In this document: piece by piece, positions 57,107 through 64,000 of the stretch
How the letters are laid out: every line of letters starts with the position of its first letter
Position numbering within the stretch: position 1 is the first letter of the stretch
Assembly (NCBI RefSeq): GCF_000517105.1
Contig: NZ_KI912148.1
Span: 2,127,812-2,191,811, forward strand
Direction of reading: 5' to 3'
Length of the DNA stretch: 64,000 nucleotides
Source of the DNA: Fischerella sp. PCC 9605
Lineage (GTDB): Bacteria > Cyanobacteriota > Cyanobacteriia > Cyanobacteriales > Nostocaceae
Translations under genes and position numbers: made by a program
The notes under the pieces: generated by a model
Told to the model about the DNA's origin: nothing
Database searches by the model: none
The model's input: only the letters and a program-made list of their open reading frames with translations

Positions 57107-57523
57107 ATGAGCGATAAAATTATACCGCTAGATTGTGATGATGTTGTACTTTTGGGAAATGATACATTTAAAGCTAGTAGACTAAAAGAGCTAGTAGATA
57201 AACAAATTAGACAAAGATTACACCGATGCGTTTATGAATCTAATAGTCTTGAACCTGGTATTTCTATATTTGAATTATTTAATTTAATATCTCTGAGTGA
57301 ACATCATATCAAACTACGTGAAATTCAATACAAGTATGTGATAAATTGCCAAGTATTAAGAATTGGCAGTCAAGGGTGGCAGAAAGGAAAACTAAATATA
57401 GAGGTATGTATTTTATCTCTTGATCCTAATCTGAATCAAATTTATTTGGAATTTTACCCTGAAGAAGCGATTGAATATGACCCTATTTTCGATGATATTT
57501 GCAAAATCATCGCTGAAAATTAG
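57107..57523 (+). CDS. KGK-domain family protein
   Basis: 138 residues. Start MSDKIIPLDCDDVVLL and end GWQKGKLNIEVCILSL show the two conserved parts of the KGK family, found in cyanobacteria and of unknown role. The ATG at 57107 fits the family; an upstream in-frame GTG (57065) is rejected. No clear ribosome site. Confidence 0.65.
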   Translation: MSDKIIPLDCDDVVLLGNDTFKASRLKELVDKQIRQRLHRCVYESNSLEPGISIFELFNLISLSEHHIKLREIQYKYVINCQVLRIGSQGWQKGKLNIEVCILSLDPNLNQIYLEFYPEEAIEYDPIFDDICKIIAEN

Positions 57524-57551
57524 GTAATTTGATCAAAAATAAAATATAGTT

Positions 57552-57622
57552 TTCTTTGTGTCTTCGTGTCTTGGTGGTGAAAAAATCAAGTTTTATTAAC
57601 CACCAAGGCACTAAGACACAAA
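57552..57622. repeat. Inverted repeat CTTTGTGTCTT...AAGACACAAAG
   Basis: About 25-bp arms with few mismatches around GAAAAAATCAAGTTTTATTA. The same arms lie inside the MITE at 18557-18766 (18652-18712). Between the KGK and DUF952 genes. Confidence 0.7.
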
Positions 57623-57644
57623 GTACAATAATTTATCAATCACT

Positions 57645-57998
57645 ATGAATACCATTCTTCACATAACGCGAGGGGAGAAATGGAAACAAGCGCAACTAGC
57701 AGGTATGTATAGGGCTGATAGTCTCGATTCTGAAGGCTTCATTCACTGTTCTACACCCAAGCAAATAATTAAAGTTGCTAATAATTTTTTTGCCAATCAA
57801 AAAGGATTGGTACTTCTATTTATTGATTCCGATCAAGTTAAAGCGGAAATTCGTTATGAAGCGGCTGAGGTAGACGAACTATTTCCTCATATTTATGGTG
57901 CTTTGAATATTGATGCTGTTTTCAAATTTGTTGATTTTAATCCAGGAAAAGATGGATTTTTTCAAATGTGCCCAGAGTTACAAAAAATATCTGAGTAG
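57645..57998 (+). CDS. DUF952 family protein
   Basis: 117 residues: ILHITRGEKWKQAQLAGMYRADSLDSEGFIHCST and LFPHIYGALNIDAV are the DUF952 pattern, a small globular fold of unknown enzymatic role (ADP-ribosyl-like fold proposed). It is between a KGK gene and the GltS-like carrier; no functional link visible. Confidence 0.85.
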   Translation: MNTILHITRGEKWKQAQLAGMYRADSLDSEGFIHCSTPKQIIKVANNFFANQKGLVLLFIDSDQVKAEIRYEAAEVDELFPHIYGALNIDAVFKFVDFNPGKDGFFQMCPELQKISE

Positions 57999-58052
57999 AT
58001 GACATGGCATTTGTGACGGTGCGATCGCCATAAAATTGGGTTTGCAGATTCT

Positions 58053-58072
58053 GCGTAATGGTAACATTACGC
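58053..58072. promoter_or_regulatory. Palindromic operator-like site upstream of the GltS gene
   Basis: GCGTAATG-GTAA-CATTACGC: 8-bp perfect inverted arms, 4-base centre, about 73 bases before the proposed ATG (58145). Candidate transcription factor site or a small hairpin. Confidence 0.45.
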
Positions 58073-58144
58073 CAAGAATATTATAGAAACGCTAATCTTT
58101 GCGTTTATGCAACTGCCCATTACCAAAAATCGCCAAAAACTGCC

Positions 58145-59581
58145 ATGTTCAAACTCATAGATGTATTTTGGGCTTATACTTTTATTGCTATATTAATCCT
58201 CGTTGGGCGGTTGATTAGGCAACGCCTCCGGTTACTGCGATCGCTATACATACCTAGTTCGGTTGTCGCTGGTATAGTTGCTTTGCTACTGGGGCCAGCT
58301 GCTTTCGGTGCGATCGTCAAAGCACTAAATCCAGAATCTCCACTTGTCAACGGTTTATTTTCTGAAACTGTGCGGACGGTTTGGTCACAGTCTCCTAGCA
58401 TTTTTATTAATATCGTCTTCGCGACTATATTTCTTGGACAGTCTATTCCGGGATTGCGAGAATTTTGGCGTCAAGCTTCACCCCAAGCGGCTTTTGGTCA
58501 AACTCTCGCTTGGGGACAATACGTAGTAGGGTTGATACTAGGAATTACCGTGTTAACACCAGTTTTTGGCTTGCCTCCCATTGCAGCATGTTTAATTGAA
58601 GTTGCCTTTGAAGGCGGACACGGAACCGCAGCAGGGATGGCGCCAACTTTTATAGAATTGGGCTTTGCGGCTGGGCCAGATTTATCTCTAGCTTTGGCGA
58701 CGGTGGGGCTTGTCTCTGGGGTGATTACAGGTACATGGTTAATACACTGGGGACGCCGCACAGGGCGTGTGCAAGTCAGCCGCGAACCGCTAGTAGAGTT
58801 GGGAATGCAAGAGGAAAATCTCTCAGATGAACCCCATGCGATTAAAGTTGCGAGAGAAAATTTATTCCGCGAACTACTTATAGACCCATTGTCACTCAAC
58901 TTTGGTTTTGTGGGATTGGCGATCGCTTTCGGTTGGCTAATCTTGGAAGCATTGCGTTTAATAGAGTTGATGACTTGGGGTAGAGGAGACGGACTAAAGC
59001 TAATACCCTACGTACCCCTATTCCCGATCGCACTCATCGGCGGGATAATTGTGCAGTATTTGCTAGTACGTACTGGTCGTAGCTACTTGATTAGCCGTCC
59101 CCTGATCGAACGCATTGGCGGATTGGCGTTAGATGTCACAATTGTCACAGCACTAGCAACGATTTCTCTATCTGTGTTGGGTGAAAATTTCGCTCCTTTC
59201 ATGATTTTGTCTGTTGCTGGCATCACTTGGAATGTGTGTGCCTTTCTTTTTCTGGGCCCCCGTCTGCTACCTTTCTACTGGTTTGAACGCGGAATTGGTG
59301 ACATGGGACAATCGATGGGAGTGACTTCTACTGGGTTATTGCTATTGCGGATGGTTGATCCGGATAATCGTTCCGGCGCTTTTGAGAGTTTTGCTTATAA
59401 ACAATTGCTTTTTGAACCTATTGTTGGTGGAGGACTATTTACCGCTGCTGCACCGCCTTTAATTGCTAAATTTGGTTCGCTGCCGATTTTGCTGCTGACA
59501 TCATTAATTTTGGCATTTTGGCTGATCTTTGGTTTTTATAACAGCAGACAACTGCGGAAGCATGATTTAACAGTCCAGTAA
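58145..59581 (+). CDS. gltS: Sodium/glutamate symporter family (GltS)
   Basis: 478 residues, about 10-12 membrane segments. FEGGHGTAAGMAPTF near 190-200 and GDMGQSMGVTSTGLLLLRMVDP near 400 are the two GltS re-entrant motif regions. GltS proteins import glutamate with sodium; the substrate could differ here. The open frame starts at 58058, but the ATG at 58145 precedes the first hydrophobic segment without an odd extension and is preferred. It is directly upstream of AtzG- and AtzE-like genes. Confidence 0.78.
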   Translation: MFKLIDVFWAYTFIAILILVGRLIRQRLRLLRSLYIPSSVVAGIVALLLGPAAFGAIVKALNPESPLVNGLFSETVRTVWSQSPSIFINIVFATIFLGQSIPGLREFWRQASPQAAFGQTLAWGQYVVGLILGITVLTPVFGLPPIAACLIEVAFEGGHGTAAGMAPTFIELGFAAGPDLSLALATVGLVSGVITGTWLIHWGRRTGRVQVSREPLVELGMQEENLSDEPHAIKVARENLFRELLIDPLSLNFGFVGLAIAFGWLILEALRLIELMTWGRGDGLKLIPYVPLFPIALIGGIIVQYLLVRTGRSYLISRPLIERIGGLALDVTIVTALATISLSVLGENFAPFMILSVAGITWNVCAFLFLGPRLLPFYWFERGIGDMGQSMGVTSTGLLLLRMVDPDNRSGAFESFAYKQLLFEPIVGGGLFTAAAPPLIAKFGSLPILLLTSLILAFWLIFGFYNSRQLRKHDLTVQ

Positions 59582-59590
59582 GGTAAGAAG

Positions 59591-59779
59591 ATGGAAAGTC
59601 AAGGTTTTGATGCAGGTGAATATGTTGAACAAATGGCTGCGTTGTTGGATTTACAATTGCCTGATGAGTATCGGGATGGGGTGGTAGCAAATTTTGAGAG
59701 AATTAGAGCGATCGCCCAAGTGGTAAATTCCTTTCCTCTACCTGAAGAAGTTGAAGTAGCACCCGTGTTTGAACCATGA
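59591..59779 (+). CDS. AtzG-like subunit (DUF4089)
   Basis: 62 residues: YVEQMAALLDLQLPDEYRDGVVANFERIRAIAQ is the helical DUF4089/AtzG pattern that binds the AtzE amidase and stabilises it. The stop overlaps the amidase start (ATGA at 59776-59779), implying translational coupling. GGTAAGAAG precedes the ATG. Confidence 0.8.
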   Translation: MESQGFDAGEYVEQMAALLDLQLPDEYRDGVVANFERIRAIAQVVNSFPLPEEVEVAPVFEP

Positions 59780-61164
59780 ATCTAGATTCAGCAGATGCTG
59801 TATCTATCGCCACAGCAGTGCGCCAAGGTAAAATTAGCGCGGTAGAAGTTACAAAAGCTGCCTTACAAAGAATTGCAGCCCGAGATCGCGAACTCAACTG
59901 TTTTACCGCAGTGACAGCTGAAACTGCTTTAGCAGATGCAGACAGAATTGACAGAGAAATTGCCCAAGGTAAAAATCCGGGGTTACTTGCTGGTGTACCT
60001 TTCGCCGTTAAAAATCTTTTCGATATTGCTGGAATCACGACGCTTGTAGGTGCAAAAATCAATGCTGAAAACCCACTAGCAAATCAAGATGCAACGGCGG
60101 TAGCACGATTGAAACAAGCAGGTGGGATACTTGTAGGCGCATTAAATATGGATGAGTACGCCTATGGGTTTGTGACGGAAAACTTCCATTATGGTGCTAC
60201 TCATAACCCCCACGATCTCAAACGGGTAGCTGGTGGTTCGTCGGGTGGTTCGGCGGCGGCGGTGGCTGCTGGGTTGGTTCCGCTGACACTGGGTTCTGAT
60301 ACTAATGGTTCAATTCGTGTACCCGCTGCTTTGTGTGGCGTTTTTGGTTTCAAACCAACTTATGGAAGGTTATCTCGTGCTGGCGTAGCTTTATTTTCCA
60401 GCAGTTTTGACCACATCGGCCCCTTTGCCCGTTCAGTACGGGATATTGCCACAGCTTTTGATGTGCTGCAAACAGAAGATGAACGCGATCCGGTTTGTAC
60501 AAAACGTCCACCTGTAGAGACGCGCCATGGCGCGTCTCTACAAAATATAGATGGTATCAGAATTGCGATCGCCGATGATTATTTCCGTAAAGGAGCAAAT
60601 GTTGAAGCTTTGGAAGCAGTGCAAAAAGTAGCAGATGCTTTGAACGTCGCTGAGTATGTAACTATACCTGAAGCACATCGCGCCCGTGCCGCAGCGTTTG
60701 TAATTACAGCTTGTGAGGGGGCAAATCTGCATTTGGAGAAGTTGCGTCAACGTCCGCAAGACTTCGATCCAGCGACGCGCGATCGCTTTCTTGCGGGTGC
60801 GTTAATTCCTAGTAGTTGGTACATCCAAGCGCAGCGATTTAGGAGATGGTTTCAAGATAGAGTTCGCGAAATCTTTCAGAAGGTAGATGTAATTATTGCC
60901 CCAACTACACCAATTTCTGCACCATTAATTGGACAACAAACCATGATTTTAGACGGTGAAGAAATTCTCGTCCGTCCTCATTTAGGATTATTTACTCAAC
61001 CATTATCATTCATTGGTTTGCCTGTTTTATCAGTGCCAATTCAACGCTCAAATGCTTTACCGTTGGGAGTACAATTAGTAGCCGCACCCTATCATGAAGA
61101 ACTAATTTTACGAGTTGCAGCAGTTTTAGAAGCAAGGGGTGTGATATCAGCACCTGTTGTATAG
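59776..61164 (+). CDS. AtzE-family amidase
   Basis: 462 residues of the amidase signature family: Lys79 (FAVKN), cis-Ser155 and nucleophile Ser179 (GGSSGGS, GSDTNGSI) complete the triad. Together with the AtzG-like subunit this resembles 1-carboxybiuret hydrolase, but GatA-like or other amidases are close relatives; substrate unproven. At residues about 246-256 the reading frame contains a perfect 30-bp palindrome (60513-60542) translated as VETRHGASLQ. It appears inserted, without shifting the frame. Confidence 0.83.
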   Translation: MNLDSADAVSIATAVRQGKISAVEVTKAALQRIAARDRELNCFTAVTAETALADADRIDREIAQGKNPGLLAGVPFAVKNLFDIAGITTLVGAKINAENPLANQDATAVARLKQAGGILVGALNMDEYAYGFVTENFHYGATHNPHDLKRVAGGSSGGSAAAVAAGLVPLTLGSDTNGSIRVPAALCGVFGFKPTYGRLSRAGVALFSSSFDHIGPFARSVRDIATAFDVLQTEDERDPVCTKRPPVETRHGASLQNIDGIRIAIADDYFRKGANVEALEAVQKVADALNVAEYVTIPEAHRARAAAFVITACEGANLHLEKLRQRPQDFDPATRDRFLAGALIPSSWYIQAQRFRRWFQDRVREIFQKVDVIIAPTTPISAPLIGQQTMILDGEEILVRPHLGLFTQPLSFIGLPVLSVPIQRSNALPLGVQLVAAPYHEELILRVAAVLEARGVISAPVV

Positions 61165-61176
61165 AAAAAGCATTAA

Positions 61177-61320
61177 ATGAATTTACTTGAGAGATTTAAG
61201 GTTGTTCTGCTAGACATGAATGGTACGTTTATGTTTGAGGGCGATCGCTTTTCTGAGGATTAAAGCCAATCGGGTAAAGTAGCAATCAGGCAGAGGCAGT
61301 TATTAATGATTTACTAGATT
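61177..61320 (+). pseudogene. HAD-family hydrolase fragment
   Basis: A frame from 61177 to 61263 reads MNLLERFKVVLLDMNGTFMF and stops after 28 codons. DMNGT is the HAD motif I (D-x-D/N-G-T). A second piece, NQAEAVINDLLDLGFF from 61284 on, lies in another frame. It looks like a truncated, frame-shifted HAD phosphatase remnant behind the amidase. Confidence 0.6.
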
Positions 61321-61374
61321 TGGGATTTTTTTAATATCTGCTTGATTGCATTATGTAACGCGAAAATTAATAGA

Positions 61375-62634
61375 TCACCGCTTCTTCTTTTTAGAATTTT
61401 TTGATTTACTTTGTGAAGTAGCAACACGACCAAAACCTTTACTTGGTAATGCTTGAAGAGACATTGTCTTTTCTACATTTTCAACAGATAAAGGTGATGC
61501 TTCTGATTTTAATTGGCTCGTCTCTACTTTTAAAGTGGCAGCTGCAATTTCTTGCTCATCAACAGAATTTTTACTTCCAGATTGTGGTTGATCATTTGTA
61601 GTGGTAGATTCAACATTTTGCAGAATTTCTGGCTTTACATCAGAGGTAACATCTTCAATTAGTTGTACATCATTTGAGGATATATTCACAAATTTTGCGA
61701 CATCATTAATAACCACATCAAAAGGTTGCTGAACTTTATCTGCAACTACATCCTCTATGTGCTGAACATCATCAGCAATTTCATCTTCAAGCTTTTGTTC
61801 ATTGTCAGAACAAAAATTCTCTGTCTGCAAAACTTCTTCTGTGGCTATATTTTCTATTTTCTGAATATCATCAATAATTACTTCTTCAAACTGTTGTTTA
61901 TCATTTAAATCAATATTCTCAGCTTGGGGTACTGTATCCGAACTCACATCGGTAAACAGTGGTATCTCATCGGAAGTGACACCCAAACTTTCACATACAT
62001 CATCCCAAGTACCTGCTATCTCTTCAGGCACACTTTGCGCGACAAAAGCACTTTTAATTACTGCTGCTGATTCTACTGCTTGTAACTCAAGCAATGAAGC
62101 AACAATAAAACCATTGAGTTCTTTAGGGTTTTTATCAAAAATTTTCAGTTGTTGAGTCAGTACATCAATACATTTTTGACGTGTATTGGGATGCTGTTTA
62201 CAAATTTCTTCTAAGCTGTTGATAGCGGTAATACGCGGAAAAACTCCGTGCGATTCATCAGCTAAATACGTTTGTAATTTAGGGATAGCAACTGCACCAA
62301 TCATGCCGTAAACTTTTGGCATCTCTTCGTTTACCCAGTCGCTATCTTCCAGTTGATGAAATAGATGCATCAATGGTTCTATTGCTGCTTCTGCCTGCAA
62401 TTGCCCCAATGCACGCCATGCATGGATAGGGGCCCAAACCTCCAAACTTGCAGAATCTGCCCCATTCAACTCTTGATCTACTGCCATCCTGATTAAATCA
62501 GGGATGTGTTCTGTACCCAGACTTAATTCTGCGATATAGTCATACTTGCTTGTAATTGTATGACAATTACCGAAGGTCAGCAGTTTATCTACAGGTGGTT
62601 GATAAATGGTGCGATTCGTCATTTGATTGGGCAT
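61375..62634 (-). CDS. DUF1186/HEAT-like repeat protein with acidic repetitive C-terminal half
   Basis: 419 residues. Residues 1-180 show helix-pair repeats: TIYQPPVDKLLTFGNC, then AWRALGQLQAEAAIEPLMHLF and ITAINSLEEICKQHP, resembling DUF1186/HEAT proteins. From about 210 it is acidic with imperfect DVQxIEDV repeats, and the end is very basic (SKNSKKKKR). The ATG at 62634 with AAAGGAG six to eight bases upstream is preferred; the frame stays open to 62745 inside the recombinase. It starts 14 bases after the recombinase stop, so the two are likely co-transcribed. Confidence 0.7.
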   Translation of the reverse strand: MPNQMTNRTIYQPPVDKLLTFGNCHTITSKYDYIAELSLGTEHIPDLIRMAVDQELNGADSASLEVWAPIHAWRALGQLQAEAAIEPLMHLFHQLEDSDWVNEEMPKVYGMIGAVAIPKLQTYLADESHGVFPRITAINSLEEICKQHPNTRQKCIDVLTQQLKIFDKNPKELNGFIVASLLELQAVESAAVIKSAFVAQSVPEEIAGTWDDVCESLGVTSDEIPLFTDVSSDTVPQAENIDLNDKQQFEEVIIDDIQKIENIATEEVLQTENFCSDNEQKLEDEIADDVQHIEDVVADKVQQPFDVVINDVAKFVNISSNDVQLIEDVTSDVKPEILQNVESTTTNDQPQSGSKNSVDEQEIAAATLKVETSQLKSEASPLSVENVEKTMSLQALPSKGFGRVATSQSKSKNSKKKKR

Positions 62635-62647
62635 CTTGATACTCCTT

Positions 62648-64000
62648 TCAAAAACGCAAGTTCTGGAGTTCTCCAGCTTTGAGCTTTTGGAATTGTAAGA
62701 GTGTATCGGGAAGGTTAGGAAACAGATAAAGCCCGGTTGATTCATCCTTGCTAATGGCGATCGTTCCGTTATGAATGCGATCGTAGATCCAGTGGGGTGA
62801 AAGTTCTAAAGACTGGGCAACTTGAGGAACCGTAAGATAACCCGAAATCTCGCGGGGATGAGACTGGCTACGGTTTTGAAAAATATGATGTTTAAGCCGG
62901 ATAGTTTTGACTGTACTGGGCAGGAGAGTTTTGCATAGTGGCGATCGATAACCTTGTGCCGTCAGTTGTTGAGCGATAACTTGGTCATCAATACTTTGTT
63001 GGCTCAAACTAACAACCTGAGTTTCCAATTCCTGGGCATTGGTGAGTTCAGCCAATGAACCAACTGGGATTGGCAGGTCAACATTAGTAGTGTCACCACC
63101 TTTCCAAATAATCCGAGTGCGAACTGTATCACGTGCAACACGATGAATGACGACCTTATCAATGAGGCAGCGTAGCAGAGATTTTTTTTTGCACTTGTGT
63201 CAAGGTGCCACTGTGCCAAAGTTCAGGGAGCCTTTGTCCAATGTTAATAAAAGCAGTTTTGAGTTCTTTTGGTAGGTGATCTACTGTTTGAGGCTGCTGA
63301 CGTTGAGCATAGTTTTCTTGGGCAAGTTTTAGTTCGCGTAAAGCGTTTTCCCAACGCTGTTCTAGTTCGGCCGCTACCAATCGGTTATCCGGGTCAACCC
63401 GGTTAAACTGTCTTTCTGCTAGTGCTACTTGATACTGTAAACGTTGTATTTGTTGAGAGTGCGCTCGTTCCACTGTCTCTTGAGACTGCTGTTGGGTTTT
63501 GACAGCTTTGTGATAAGCATCTAGCTCTACAACTGACAAAGCTTCTAAAAAGGCATTGACTACGTACTCATCAATTGCATCAGCAGGAATATACTGACAA
63601 ACAGGCACACGATACTGCTGCCGTAAGGAGTTACAAATATAGCGGGTTGCGCCTTTGTACTGGACAACCATCTTGTGACCACATTCACCACAGTAAACTA
63701 TCCCATGCAGTAATGCTGCACCAGGGCGAGGGATACCACGAGTTTTATTGCGGTCATACTCAGCATAATTATCCATAAGCTGTGCCTGATTACGCTCGTA
63801 GGTTTGCCAACTGATGTAAGCTGGATATACGTCATTGACTCGGATTTTCCATTCGGCCATTGGCAATTGCTTTTGTTGTGGCTGATTTGAAACCAAACCA
63901 CGTTTGAGAGTACGTGTACGTCCATATACAAATGCACCAGCGTAGGCAGGATTTTTCAGAATTGAGATGATACTTGCCACGCTAGGCTTGCGCCAGAAAA
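62648..64000 (-). pseudogene. Large serine recombinase, frame broken at A9; N-terminus outside the window
   Basis: Minus-strand frame from the window edge reads FWRKPSVASI, then ILKNPAYAGAFVYG (recombinase domain), CGECGHK and CNS...C (zinc ribbon, about 100 residues in) and a coiled coil. It then meets a run of nine A (63182-63190) and stops after VQKKISATLPH. With eight A the frame continues VQKKSLLRCLIDKVVIHRVA and on to the stop at 62648, ending in a MerR/excisionase-like helix-turn-helix (GYLTVPQVAQSLELSPHWIYDRI). Either a damaged gene, a sequencing error, or slippage-restored expression. It is a large serine recombinase of a mobile or excision element. Confidence 0.8.

Overview
The window is chromosomal DNA of a cyanobacterium, most likely a filamentous Nostocales relative. 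The evidence is photosystem I core genes psaA-psaB, the HIP1 octamer GCGATCGC scattered through genes and spacers, families known mainly from cyanobacteria (IctB, cyanoexosortase, KGK protein, orthocaspase), and many heptanucleotide repeats and palindromic dispersed repeats in the spacers. I do not name a species. No rRNA, tRNA or CRISPR array was recognised.

Layout. 0-4 kb: polyhydroxybutyrate precursor genes phaA and phaB, a divergent small phasin-like gene, and at the left edge a decayed relative of that phasin. 4-10.5 kb: a GDSL esterase, two patatin-like lipases flanking a DUF1269 membrane protein, and an MFS exporter. 10.6-18.4 kb: an orphan MinD paralogue, an AAA ATPase-Nudix pair, a GNAT enzyme, an exported caspase-fold protein whose catalytic dyad is replaced, and ATP sulfurylase. 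18.4-19.6 kb is gene-free and repeat-rich: a 210-bp MITE-like element with target duplication, then twelve 21-bp tandem repeats. 19.6-28.5 kb: an envelope-type cluster of RDD, a polytopic membrane protein, SpoIIM, DUF58, MoxR ATPase, DUF4350 and DUF4129, interrupted by a VapBC-type toxin-antitoxin pair and an RpiB-like gene.

28.6-42.6 kb: an SDR enzyme, MsrA, a cyanoexosortase, a DegT aminotransferase, a GAF/histidine-kinase-like protein lacking the phosphoacceptor His, IctB, a WGxxG small protein, SmpB, a rhomboid protease, a NarL-type regulator and an SGNH hydrolase. 43-46 kb: a DNA methyltransferase, cyanase and an AIPR-family protein, a possible defence island. 46.2-51 kb: psaA-psaB with its own terminator. 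51.5-61.2 kb: a repeat-bearing lipoprotein, glutaminase, an isoprenyl transferase followed by an NHLRC2-like protein, KGK and DUF952 proteins, and a GltS carrier with AtzG-AtzE-type amidase genes. 61.2-64 kb: a HAD fragment, a DUF1186/HEAT-like protein and, running off the right edge, a large serine recombinase whose frame is broken at a run of nine A.

Most genes are ordinary chromosomal cyanobacterial genes. The less explained signals are the 21-bp array, two small elements with clear target duplications, a 30-bp palindrome inserted in frame in an amidase gene, several enzymes with replaced catalytic residues, the recombinase slip site, and the AIPR/methyltransferase neighbourhood.
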